64,000 nt of DNA from Phycicoccus sonneratiae (GTDB taxonomy: Bacteria; Actinomycetota; Actinomycetes; Actinomycetales; Dermatophilaceae). The notes under the pieces were generated by a model, which did no database searches, was not told the origin of the DNA, and saw only the letters and a list, made by a program, of their open reading frames with translations. The stretch covers positions 62,001-126,000 of the forward strand of contig NZ_JAFDVD010000006.1 of the NCBI RefSeq assembly GCF_016887965.1. Reading direction: 5' to 3'. Both the position numbers and the translations under genes were made by a program. Positions within the stretch are counted from its first letter, which is position 1, and the number at the start of each line of letters is the position of its first letter. Shown here in pieces: positions 50,992 through 58,679 of this stretch.

Positions 50992-51837
50992 TCACGGCGT
51001 GACTCGGTACTGGGTCGGGCGAGCGGCATTCAAGACGTTGGCGGCCGTAAGCGTGGACAAGGACACCTTGGGGCCGAATACGCCCGTCACGACCACGGTG
51101 ATCCAGCCAGCCTGTTCGGCCGCGGCCCTGTGCTCGTTCGCGGTGAGGAAGAACGCCGGATCAGGGCCAGTCACTCCCTTTACCTCGACGTACAGTCGGG
51201 CGCCGCCCCGGTGGGCCTCGATGTCCCATCCCAGCTTCTTTGCCGAAACGTCCTCGACCGTCCAATCACTTGACTCGTAGTCCCGCGTGACCACGCGCAT
51301 CGCCTCGAGTTCGACAAGGCGGTTGTGTTCAACGGTCCCGAATTGCTGCCCCTTCTTGGCCCCACGCCCCCTGGGCGGTCCCTGGCCCAGCAACTCGGCC
51401 AGCGCGGCCCCTGCCTCACCCTCAACGATGCGCCCTGAACTGTAGATCTGGCCCCAGGCGAACCCCGGCACTCGCGCTTCGAGCTCAGCCACGGTGATCA
51501 TCTCGTTGATAGGCATGGCACGACCCCATGCGACGTTCACATAATGAGCCTTGCCTGTCCTGGTTGAATCCCAATGCGGTGCTAGGAACGGACCCCTAGT
51601 GATCACGCCCGTCGCCACGATCCCCCGTCCGTGGCTGCCCTGACGCAGCATGCACACCAGGTCACCCTTCGCGATCGCTCGCCAATTCGTGCCGATGCTC
51701 CACCGATCGCCGTCGGGCTGTTGCCCCAGCTGGAGCGGGAGAACCATCCGTTCAAGCCACTCCTGTGGCGTGTACTGGTCGGAGTCATCAGGGCCCGGAT
51801 TCCACGTCAGGAGCACATATCGCATGCTTCCGATCAT
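50992..51837 (-). CDS. EVE-like domain protein with DUF3883-type C-terminus
   Basis: 281 residues. The N-terminal half (RYVLLTWNPGPDDSDQYTPQEW, RWSIGTNWRAIAKGDLVCMLRQG, GRGIVATGVIT) follows the PUA-like EVE fold, which reads modified bases. The C-terminal half (AHRGGARLYVEVKGVTGPDPAFFLTANEHRAAAEQAGWITVVVTGVF) is a DUF3883-type domain with a nuclease-like Val-Glu-Val-Lys. Together they suggest a modification-dependent restriction factor. The ATG at 51837 or an in-frame ATG four codons later may start it. Confidence 0.68.
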   Translation of the reverse strand: MIGSMRYVLLTWNPGPDDSDQYTPQEWLERMVLPLQLGQQPDGDRWSIGTNWRAIAKGDLVCMLRQGSHGRGIVATGVITRGPFLAPHWDSTRTGKAHYVNVAWGRAMPINEMITVAELEARVPGFAWGQIYSSGRIVEGEAGAALAELLGQGPPRGRGAKKGQQFGTVEHNRLVELEAMRVVTRDYESSDWTVEDVSAKKLGWDIEAHRGGARLYVEVKGVTGPDPAFFLTANEHRAAAEQAGWITVVVTGVFGPKVSLSTLTAANVLNAARPTQYRVTP

Positions 51838-51971
51838 GGACCCGCCTGCGTGACAAACGGTGCCGGATGGACTTCATCCAAGGCGGAAGGCGATCAGTGC
51901 TTCCCCATCCGACCTCGGGCCTCGGGTGCGGTCACGCGACGGTGTGACTCACCTACACGAGGGAGAGTCGG

Positions 51972-52517
51972 TCAGCCCTGAGATGTCTCGGTCCACGTCT
52001 GTCGGGGAGCGAACCCTTCGCGGCGGAGCCAGTGCTCGGTGTACACGATGCGGTGGGCCTTGATGACCGTCAGGGGATCCCGCGGCGGCTGGTCAAGAGA
52101 CCGCCCACGCTCCACGTGATCCGACTGCCACCGGACCGCTTCCCAGTACTCGTCTGCGTCGGGGTCGTCGCGCTCCACCGTCCGAGCCGTGCCGAAGATC
52201 TGGGCGCCCCGACTGCTGGCCTGGCCCACCAGCGGCGCGACGATCCCGGCTGCAACACGAACGTCACGGCGAAGGTTGCGAGACTTCACGGACCCGTTCC
52301 AACTGGTGTAGACGATCTCGAAGCCCAGGTTGAAGTACCGCACCGGGGTGGCATTTGGGGAGCCGTCGTCGTTCACGGTCGCGATGACGGCCGTGTTGTG
52401 GGTCGAGAGAAGGTTCAGGATCCGCTCCTCCAGGACCTCTCGGGGCAGTCGCCGGGTCGGGCTGTCGCCGGCAAGCCATGAATTCGTGAGCGGCATGGTG
52501 CAGCCTTGCATGCTCAC
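51972..52517 (-). CDS. Pyridoxamine-5'-phosphate-oxidase-like FMN-binding protein
   Basis: Up to 181 residues of a split-barrel flavin fold. LSTHNTAVIATVNDDGSPNATPVRYFNLGFEIVYTSWNGSVKSRNLRRDVRVAAGIVAP has the usual strand pattern (A-T-V-N-D-D-G-S-P, V-K-S-R-N-L). QIFGTARTVE is the next strand. It probably binds FMN or F420; the reaction is unknown. The start is the GTG at 52517 or the better-placed ATG at 52496 (MPLTNSWLAG). Confidence 0.75.
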   Translation of the reverse strand: MSMQGCTMPLTNSWLAGDSPTRRLPREVLEERILNLLSTHNTAVIATVNDDGSPNATPVRYFNLGFEIVYTSWNGSVKSRNLRRDVRVAAGIVAPLVGQASSRGAQIFGTARTVERDDPDADEYWEAVRWQSDHVERGRSLDQPPRDPLTVIKAHRIVYTEHWLRREGFAPRQTWTETSQG

Positions 52518-52608
52518 TCCGTATGCGGGCGCCCGTCAGGCGGCGGTATGCACTAGGTCCCAGCGACCGGAGATTCGACCGGAACTGCCGAGATACGGAC
52601 GGGTCGGT

Positions 52609-52860
52609 TCAACCTAGGGTCTCGCCGGAATCTGGGTCAGAGATCGACCTAACCTCGCTGGTCAAGAACAAGTGAATGGCGGTTCCATCAACCTCGGGGC
52701 TGACGTTGGTGGTGACGTGGGCGTACTCGTCGCCGATGTCGTAGCCCCATGCGATGTTGTACACAGTGATCGTTGCGCCGTTCTCCAAAGTGACGAGCGT
52801 TGGAAGCCCATCTCGGTTCACGAGGAGTTCGAGGATGTGGGCGTCGGCGGGCAGCGTCAC
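52609..52860 (-). CDS. Small hypothetical protein
   Basis: 83 residues starting with GTG (VTLPADAHILELLVNRDGLPTLVTLENGATITVYNIAWGYDIGDEYAHVTTNVSPEVDGTAIHLFLTSEV). It reads as an all-beta protein. No family recognised. The regular alternation and lack of rare-codon bias support it, but it is short. It lies just upstream of the PNPOx-like gene's promoter side on the same strand. Confidence 0.5.
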   Translation of the reverse strand: MTLPADAHILELLVNRDGLPTLVTLENGATITVYNIAWGYDIGDEYAHVTTNVSPEVDGTAIHLFLTSEVRSISDPDSGETLG

Positions 52861-53136
52861 TGTCTGATCCTTGCATCGGTGTGACTGCTCATGCCGCGAA
52901 CGCGATAGCCCAGCTCGCGGCGGAAAGACACATCCCTCGCGGGCATCAAGGATCAGCTGTAACCGGCGATGAGAACTTGTGGCGTGGGAGGACGCGTCCT
53001 TGCCCGTGACTGTTTCTCACTGTTCAAGTCCCCTTGCCCCTTCCTGCTGGTTCATCTGCCGCGGCGTGCGCGCTATGACAGCGGCATCTGGGTACGGTGC
53101 GTGCACCACATCTGTCACACCGGGGAGCGATGACGA

Positions 53137-54537
53137 ATGGCTGAGCAGACTTGGCACGAGGCACGTCTGATTCCGACGTCTGGCATCAACGGGGCTGAGG
53201 AGCAGGAACGACGAGCGACGTCGGCGTTGCTCGCGGTCCTCGGCGCTGTTAAGGAGTTCAACCGTGCCGTCCTCAAGCCTCTCGGTGCGCCGGCCGGTGC
53301 GGTCGAGTGCTACATCGAGGTGCCATTCATGCTGGGAGACAAGAGGGTCTACCCGGACGGTCTGATCCGTGTTTCGCGAGGCTCCAAGTCGTGGACAGCG
53401 CTCGTGGAGGTTAAGACCGGAAGCAACGACCTGGCCACGGAACAGCTCGAGAACTACTTGGACATTGCCCGGGAGCAGGGCTTCGACGCGCTTCTGACGA
53501 TCAGCAACGAGATTCCCGCCGTCGCCGGCCAGCATCCGACAAAGGTCGACAAGCGCAAGCTCCGCAAGGTTGAGCTGCACCATCTTTCGTGGTCACAGGT
53601 GCTAGCCGAAGCGGTGATGCAGAAGGAGTTCCGTGGTGTGGCGGACCCAGACCAGGCGTGGATCCTCGGGGAGCTCATTCGCTACCTCGAGCACACCCGC
53701 AGCGGCGCCCTGGAATTCGACGACATGGGCGAGTCGTGGACGGCCGTGCGCGACTCGGTCGCAGCCGGGACGCTCAGAGCATCTGACAAGGGGATACCCA
53801 CCGTCGTCGCTCGGTTCGACGCCCTCCTGCGCTTCGCGAGCCTCAGTCTTGGGCGCCGACTGGGCACCGAAGTGGTCCCCGTGCTGTCCCGCAGAGAACT
53901 GTCCGACCCCTCGCTCCGATCGGTTGCCCTGACGCAGCAGCTCGCGTCCTCCGCTCAGCTCTCGGGAACCATTCGGATCCCCGATACCGCGGGTCATCTC
54001 GTCATCACGGCGGACCTCCGAGCCGGTCAGGTCACCTGCCACGTGGACATCGATGCGCCGGGGGAAGGACGAGCCACTACCCGGGTCAACTGGCTCGTCC
54101 GCCAGCTGAAGAACGCGCCCGAGTCCACCCGTATTGAGTGCATGACCGCCCGTTCACGGGGTTCATCGAGCGCCGAACTTTTGCGGACCGTCCGAGACAA
54201 CCCAGCCGTCCTGGTGACCGACCCGGCGCGCGAGATCCGTTCCTTCCGGATCGCCCTCACCAGTCCATTGGGGAGCAAACGTGGACGGGGTCGCGGAGCT
54301 TTCATCGACTCCGTCCTCACGGCGGCCGACACCTTCTACGCCAGCGTGCTGGGCGACCTCAAGACGTGGTCTGCAGCTCCGCCAAGGCTGCGTACCGAGT
54401 CTCCGACCATGTCCGAGGAGCGCGAGCCGGTCCACCCTGTCAGCCTCTCCTCAACCGACTACTCGTCACAGGACGGGCCTACGGGGCCTGAGCCGCCCAC
54501 AAGCGACGGGTCGCTGACAATTGCCCGGGAGAGCTGA
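53137..54537 (+). CDS. Large PD-(D/E)XK-like orphan protein
   Basis: 466 residues. ECYIEVPFMLGDKRVYPDGLIRVSRGSKSWTALVEVKTGSNDLATEQLENYLDIAREQGFDALLTISNE has Asp (YPDG) and Glu-x-Lys (VEVKTG), the spacing of PD-(D/E)XK enzymes, within the first 135 residues. The remaining 330 are helical and strand-rich without a named domain, then a disordered Ser/Thr/Pro tail. The opening GINGAEEQERRATSALLAVLGAVKEF recurs in actinobacterial orphans. It stands alone on the plus strand. The nuclease reading is inferred from motif spacing only. Confidence 0.6.
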   Translation: MAEQTWHEARLIPTSGINGAEEQERRATSALLAVLGAVKEFNRAVLKPLGAPAGAVECYIEVPFMLGDKRVYPDGLIRVSRGSKSWTALVEVKTGSNDLATEQLENYLDIAREQGFDALLTISNEIPAVAGQHPTKVDKRKLRKVELHHLSWSQVLAEAVMQKEFRGVADPDQAWILGELIRYLEHTRSGALEFDDMGESWTAVRDSVAAGTLRASDKGIPTVVARFDALLRFASLSLGRRLGTEVVPVLSRRELSDPSLRSVALTQQLASSAQLSGTIRIPDTAGHLVITADLRAGQVTCHVDIDAPGEGRATTRVNWLVRQLKNAPESTRIECMTARSRGSSSAELLRTVRDNPAVLVTDPAREIRSFRIALTSPLGSKRGRGRGAFIDSVLTAADTFYASVLGDLKTWSAAPPRLRTESPTMSEEREPVHPVSLSSTDYSSQDGPTGPEPPTSDGSLTIARES

Positions 54538-54642
54538 GCCAGCGTGCCCGGCAGAGCATTCCGGCGACGCCGGCAAGGGCTTTAGGGACACGCGCTCCAA
54601 CCTCGGCGGTCCACAAGGCTTCAGTCGGCAAGATACCGAGAG

Positions 54643-55500
54643 CTAGACCGCTTCCTCGCTGTCCGAGGACCTCGGATCCCTTTTCGCAGCCGCGTCGCTC
54701 GTCGATGCGAGCTCCTGCCTCAGTTCGAGATCGTCGGCGAACTCCCCAGTCAGATTCATGACCAAGGTGTCTGCCAGGCGATGACCCATCGGGCGGAACG
54801 TCACGTACGTCAATCCTCCCGAAAGGACTCCGCCGATGACGGGCACTGCCTTGGTGATTGTCTTCTCAACTGTCTTCTTGGTGACCTGCTTCCCAACAAG
54901 CGCTCCGACCTTCTTCACCAGCGGGTACCAGACCGTCTTGGTCAGCGCCTGGCTGGCGACCTTCTTCCCGATGTTGGCCCCAGCCGCCTTCGACGTCTGG
55001 GAGACCAAAGCCGCCGCACCGGCGGCGCCGAACATTGCTCCGAGGTACGCGATGACCCGGATCTGGGCTTGCTCTGAAAGTTGTCCGGCTCCACCATCGA
55101 ACAGGTCGTCCTCCCCGAACAGGTAAGCGATCTGCTGCGCCAAGTTGATCGCGAAGCCGAAATACTGCGCAACATCTGCTCCTCCGGCTGCCACCATCAG
55201 CGCCGGGTTCCCGGGAAGCCCGGTGGCGAAGGAAGTCAGCGAGGTCTTTGCAGCGCTGCTCTTGACGATCTTGTCGGCCTTTCGCCGAAGCGATTCAGGC
55301 GTGTAGACGGCCGGCGGGCCGTTCTCGAGGATGACGTCGAGGTAGGGCGAGTCCGCGAAGTGCCTGCGCAGGAACTCGTTACGATCCACGCGCACCACGG
55401 GCAGCTTCGAGACTGCGCCGATCGTTTGGAGTGCCGACGAGTAGAGCTTGTCCTGGGGCTGCCCGTCCATGGTCGTGAACCCTAACCGCGAAGAGGGCAT
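54643..55500 (-). CDS. EcsC-family membrane-associated protein
   Basis: 285 residues. FATGLPGNPALMVAAGGADVAQYFGFAINLAQQIAYLFGEDDLF and KKVGALVGKQVTKKTVEKTITKAVPVIGGVLSGGLTYVTFRPMGHRLADTL are the conserved EcsC blocks, with hydrophobic stretches that would sit at or in the membrane. EcsC was named from an ABC-exporter operon but its role is unknown. No transporter is present here. It is followed by a coiled-coil anchor protein gene and a repeat protein gene on the same strand further upstream. Confidence 0.78.
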   Translation of the reverse strand: MPSSRLGFTTMDGQPQDKLYSSALQTIGAVSKLPVVRVDRNEFLRRHFADSPYLDVILENGPPAVYTPESLRRKADKIVKSSAAKTSLTSFATGLPGNPALMVAAGGADVAQYFGFAINLAQQIAYLFGEDDLFDGGAGQLSEQAQIRVIAYLGAMFGAAGAAALVSQTSKAAGANIGKKVASQALTKTVWYPLVKKVGALVGKQVTKKTVEKTITKAVPVIGGVLSGGLTYVTFRPMGHRLADTLVMNLTGEFADDLELRQELASTSDAAAKRDPRSSDSEEAV

Positions 55501-56001
55501 ACGCTCGGGGTTCGCTCCACACCTTCTGTCGGGGTCCTCGCTGGGTCAAGCGGACCGGGGAGAACGACCCGGCGACGAACACGCGAGGCGCAATCGCGGC
55601 GCACTTTGCCCGGCGTCGTGGAGGAACGGATGCTGACGTTCAATGACCTGCTCGCTCTCGGCGGGGGGGGATATGGGGAGGATGCGCCTCATCCGGCACG
55701 ACGACAGCCGGCTCGGGCGAGGCCGCGTGGAAGGCGACCACACTCCCGACGAGTCGATCGATCAGCTTGAGTCGCGTTGGGAGAGCAAGTTGCTGACTCC
55801 GCGGCTCGGTCGGAACGCCCGCCCGGCTCGCTAGCGGCGATATGACGCAAGTCCGCCTAGCGTCAGCGGAGGTCGGTCCGGCGCCTTCACCCGGCTCCTG
55901 ATAGCAAAGGCGAGCCAACATAGCGATTCAGCGGTGCGCAGCGGTTTGCGGGCCGGCCTGAGGTAGGGGCCCGTGGCGCACGCCTCCAGCATACGGTCGA
56001 A
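55501..56001. other. Gene-free stretch between EcsC and the coiled-coil anchor gene
   Basis: Several open frames exist but none has coherent protein character. An 8-base G run (near 55663-55670) and scattered A/T-rich patches suggest degraded or regulatory DNA. No clear terminator, repeat or RNA seen. Confidence 0.5.
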
Positions 56002-56418
56002 CTACGGGAGGATCGCCGAGGCCACGGTCGCCACGATTGCAAGACTGGCGACCACAATGCTCACCCACATCAGGCGGGAAGTAGCCGCGTTCATCCGGTC
56101 CACAGCAGCAGTCACATCCACCAGTGCTTCGCTCACGTCGTGGCGCATCCCGGCGACAGCGTCTTCCACATGCCGGACTGCACCTTCGACATCCTTGACG
56201 GCGGTGGAGACGTTAATCGTGGCGGCGCCTACATCATCTAGAAGGTCGGCAAGTTCCGTTGTCGCTCTGACGACCTCGGTGTGTTTGCGTTCCGCTTCTG
56301 CGTACCGCGCCTCACTCGCTTCGTCGAATTCCCCGCCCACGGTGGCGGCAAACTCGGCTTGCCGTTGAACTCCAGCGCTCAAATCATTGAGACCATCGAA
56401 AGGGTTGCTTTGAGACAC
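56002..56418 (-). CDS. Tail-anchored coiled-coil protein
   Basis: 138 residues from the GTG at 56416-56418 (VSQSNPFDGLNDLSAGVQRQAEF). The middle, EARYAEAERKHTEVVRATTELADLLDDVGAATINVSTAVKDVEGAVRHVEDAVAGMRHDVSEALVDVTAAVDRMNAATS, is a heptad-type coiled coil. The end, LMWVSIVVASLAIVATVASAIL, is a single transmembrane helix, so it is anchored by its C-terminus with the coil in the cytoplasm. No enzyme motif. It is downstream of the repeat-protein gene on the same strand. Confidence 0.6.
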   Translation of the reverse strand: MSQSNPFDGLNDLSAGVQRQAEFAATVGGEFDEASEARYAEAERKHTEVVRATTELADLLDDVGAATINVSTAVKDVEGAVRHVEDAVAGMRHDVSEALVDVTAAVDRMNAATSRLMWVSIVVASLAIVATVASAILP

Positions 56419-56529
56419 CGACTGAGCATAAGACGGCGACACCGTCCGCGGGGTGCTCTCAGGCGGCCGGACCCGGCAACTGGCGGGATGACTTAGCTCG
56501 ACGTGCTGAAACACATCGCAAGCTGATGC

Positions 56530-57069
56530 TCATCGGGTACCGCCCTTCTGGTCACGCTTTCCCTGGTCACCTTCCTCGATGAAGTGCTGCAGGAGCTCGG
56601 CGGTGCGGTCCGTGTCGGCCAACTGCTGCAGGAGCTCGGCGGTGCGGTCCGTGTCGGCCAACTGTTCCAAGAGCTCGGCGGTGCGGTCCGTGTCGGCCAA
56701 CTGTTCCAAGAGCTCGGCGGTGCGGTCCGTGTCGGCCAACTGCTGCAGGAGCTCGGCGGTGCGGTCCGTGTCGGCCAACTGCTGCAGGAGCTCGGCGGTG
56801 CGGTCCGTGTCGGGCAACTGTTCCAAGAGCTCGGCGGTGCGGTCCGTGTCGGGCAACTGTTCCAAGAGCTCGGCGGTGCGGTCCGTGTCGGGCAACTGTT
56901 CCAAGAGCTCGGCGGTGCGGTCCGTGTCGGGCAACTGTTCCAGGAGCTCGGCGGTGCGGTCCGTGTCGGCGCCAGGCGGCTGCCGCCAAGCGCCGTGTCG
57001 GCAGACTGGGCACCTCGCCGCAGCGGTCGCCCTGCGGTGGCCGTAGACAGGCGCCGTGCAAGTAGCCAT
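56530..57069 (-). CDS. Cys/His-headed protein with ten 13-residue tandem repeats
   Basis: 179 residues. The head ATCTAPVYGHRRATAAARCPVCRHGAW has Cys, a GH and CPxC, a small zinc-knuckle-like module I have seen at the N-termini of actinobacterial orphans. Then come ten copies of DTDRTAELL(E/Q)QL(P/A), each 13 residues (39 bp), followed by an acidic-basic tail (QHFIEEGDQGKRDQKGGTR). The repeats would form charged amphipathic helical turns. The real product and start (ATG at 57067-57069) are likely; the function is unknown. Confidence 0.6.
   Translation of the reverse strand: MATCTAPVYGHRRATAAARCPVCRHGAWRQPPGADTDRTAELLEQLPDTDRTAELLEQLPDTDRTAELLEQLPDTDRTAELLEQLPDTDRTAELLQQLADTDRTAELLQQLADTDRTAELLEQLADTDRTAELLEQLADTDRTAELLQQLADTDRTAELLQHFIEEGDQGKRDQKGGTR
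56578..56967. repeat. 39-bp tandem minisatellite, ten copies
   Basis: Ten 39-bp units code the 13-residue repeat on the minus strand. Units fall into E/P, Q/A and E/A types arranged in blocks (four, then two, two and two), which indicates recent duplication of neighbouring units. Copy number may vary between strains. Confidence 0.95.
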
Positions 57070-57242
57070 GCGTCGATGCTAGGTGAACGCTGGGACAGCG
57101 TCAGGTCCCTGGGCTTGGCCTCGAGACGGAGACGCCGTATCTCCGGCAACGCCAGTGTGTCGGACGTACACCACTACCAACTCGCGGCGGAAAGCAGCAG
57201 ATCTCCACGTTCAACGAGGGTCCGGTAGCGCACCGCTCGCGG

Positions 57243-57763
57243 TCAGGGGGAATCGGTGAAGGTTACCGGCTTGCCGGCTGCCTGGGCGTAGGCGATCTCT
57301 CTCCGTGTCGACTCTCCGACGTACCCGCCGGGTTCACGATCACGACGCGGTCGGCGAGGTCGATCTTGCGCAGGTGGAGAGCGTCCAGCACGGCCTTCTG
57401 CTCGGAGGTTGGCGACTCGTCCGCCTCACTCGGGGCGAGCACGATGACTCCGGCGAATGTCAGATCACGGTTCATCGCGCGCACCTTCGCGTGAAAGAGA
57501 TCGCTCATCGAGTTGACGAATACGACTCTGGGAGAACGCCACCGCAGCGGCTGGTCGAGGGCCGCTGGGTGAACCGTGACACCGAATCCGGGGCCTGACG
57601 TTCGTGGGTCGCCGTCGTTCTGATACTTCTGAACGCCCATCGCCTTCAGCCGCTTGGCGAGGGCAAGCGCGTAGCAGTTATCGCAGCCCTCGGAGATCCG
57701 GTCGCAACCCGTCACGGGATTCCAGGTTGCCTCAGTCCACTCGATCGCCGACTTGTCGCTCAT
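57243..57763 (-). pseudogene. Chimeric remnant: DUF5131 (Gp37/Gp68) 5' end joined to a deoxyribosyltransferase-like 3' end, frameshifted
   Basis: The 5' part (SDKSAIEWTEATWNPVTGCDRISEGCDNCYALALAKRL through VVFVNSMSDLFHA) is the radical-SAM-like DUF5131 start with its three cysteines. It then jumps to DLTFAGVIVLAPSEADESPTSEQKAVLDALHLRKIDLADRVVIVNPAG, the middle of a nucleoside-deoxyribosyltransferase-like protein. After NPAG the intact continuation (YVGESTRREIAYAQAAGKPVTF) is read in another frame, so one base is missing near 57328; translation would run to 57263. The original stop is at 57243-57245. Confidence 0.75.
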
Positions 57764-58015
57764 GGCCCCACCTCGCCCGATTCGTACACATGTACCATCA
57801 TGCTTCAACGGCGCCTACGGTGTCGAGCACCGGCACTCGTTTTCCACCCCAGTGTGTCGTCATCCCTCCATGCATGCACGCAATGGGCGTTGATGTCGCC
57901 GCGGCCGGGTGCGATCCAGAAGCCCGCAGGGCGGGAAGCGTGCAGTCGGCCGGAGGCCTGTGAGCGAGTCACCGAGCTTCAGCGGGTAGCCCCAAGTGGG
58001 CGAAGTGGGGCACCT

Positions 58016-58675
58016 TCAGGGTCGGCGGGCGAGGACGAAGACCTGGCCGTGGCGCTCGCGGCCGAGGGGCTCGCGGACCAGGCGGGCGGTGCGCTCCAGA
58101 CCGGCACCGTGGAGCAGGTCGAGGAGCTCGCGCGGGCCGCGGTGCCAGCGGGTCAGGGCGACGTCGTGGCCGCGCTCGCGCAGCACCGCTCCGACGTCGA
58201 AGGTCCCCTCGCCCTTCTGCGACCCGACGAGCACGTACCCGCCGGGCCGCAGCACTCTGGCCGCCTCCTCCAGCGCCACGGCCGCCGCCTCGTCGGGCAG
58301 GTGGATGAGGCTGTACCAGAACAGGACTCCCTCGAAGGAGGCGTCCTCGAACGGCAGGTCCGTGATCGACGCCTCGCGCACGTCGAGGTCCGGGTGGTCG
58401 CGGCGGGCCATCGCGAGCATGCCCGGCGAGAGGTCGACGCCGACGACCGAGCAGCCGCGGTCGGCGAGGAAGCGGCCCATCCGGCCGGTGCCGCAGCCGG
58501 CGTCCAGGACGCGGCGTCCGCCGCCACCCACCACGCAGCCGACGAAGTGGTCGACCATCGCGAGGTCGACCGGCTGCTCGGGCTCGGTCGTGGGGAAGGC
58601 CGCTGCGTAGTCCTCGGCGATCGCGTCGTAGGCGGCCCGCACCTCCTCCGGCGAGCCGCCCGCGACCGTCACCAC
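58016..58675 (-). CDS. Class I SAM-dependent methyltransferase
   Basis: 219 residues. AYDAIAEDYAAAFPTTEPEQPVDLAMVDHFV precedes motif I RVLDAGCGTGRMGRFLADRG, motif II VVGVDLSPGMLAMARRDHPDL, and the LPFEDASFEGVLFWYSLIHLP and ARVLRPGGYVLVGSQ blocks. The substrate is unknown. It starts with GTG 4 bp after the dxs stop, so it is co-transcribed with dxs. Confidence 0.87.
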   Translation of the reverse strand: MVTVAGGSPEEVRAAYDAIAEDYAAAFPTTEPEQPVDLAMVDHFVGCVVGGGGRRVLDAGCGTGRMGRFLADRGCSVVGVDLSPGMLAMARRDHPDLDVREASITDLPFEDASFEGVLFWYSLIHLPDEAAAVALEEAARVLRPGGYVLVGSQKGEGTFDVGAVLRERGHDVALTRWHRGPRELLDLLHGAGLERTARLVREPLGRERHGQVFVLARRP

Positions 58676-58679
58676 GCCG

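Noticed and set aside
55663-55670. Eight-base G run as a phase-variation tract
   Set aside because: It does not lie in or before a supported gene.
56586-56967. 39-bp array as a CRISPR
   Set aside because: Units are contiguous without unique spacers and are in frame within one protein.
52914-57194. Direct repeat CTCGCGGCGGAAAG at 52914-52927 and 57181-57194, possible attachment sites
   Set aside because: A 14-base exact match is expected several times by chance in 64 kb of GC-rich DNA. No integrase or tRNA end is adjacent.
57784-57795. GTACA-CA-TGTAC upstream of the chimeric remnant as an operator
   Set aside because: Arms are only five bases and the downstream gene is decayed; not enough to call a regulatory site.
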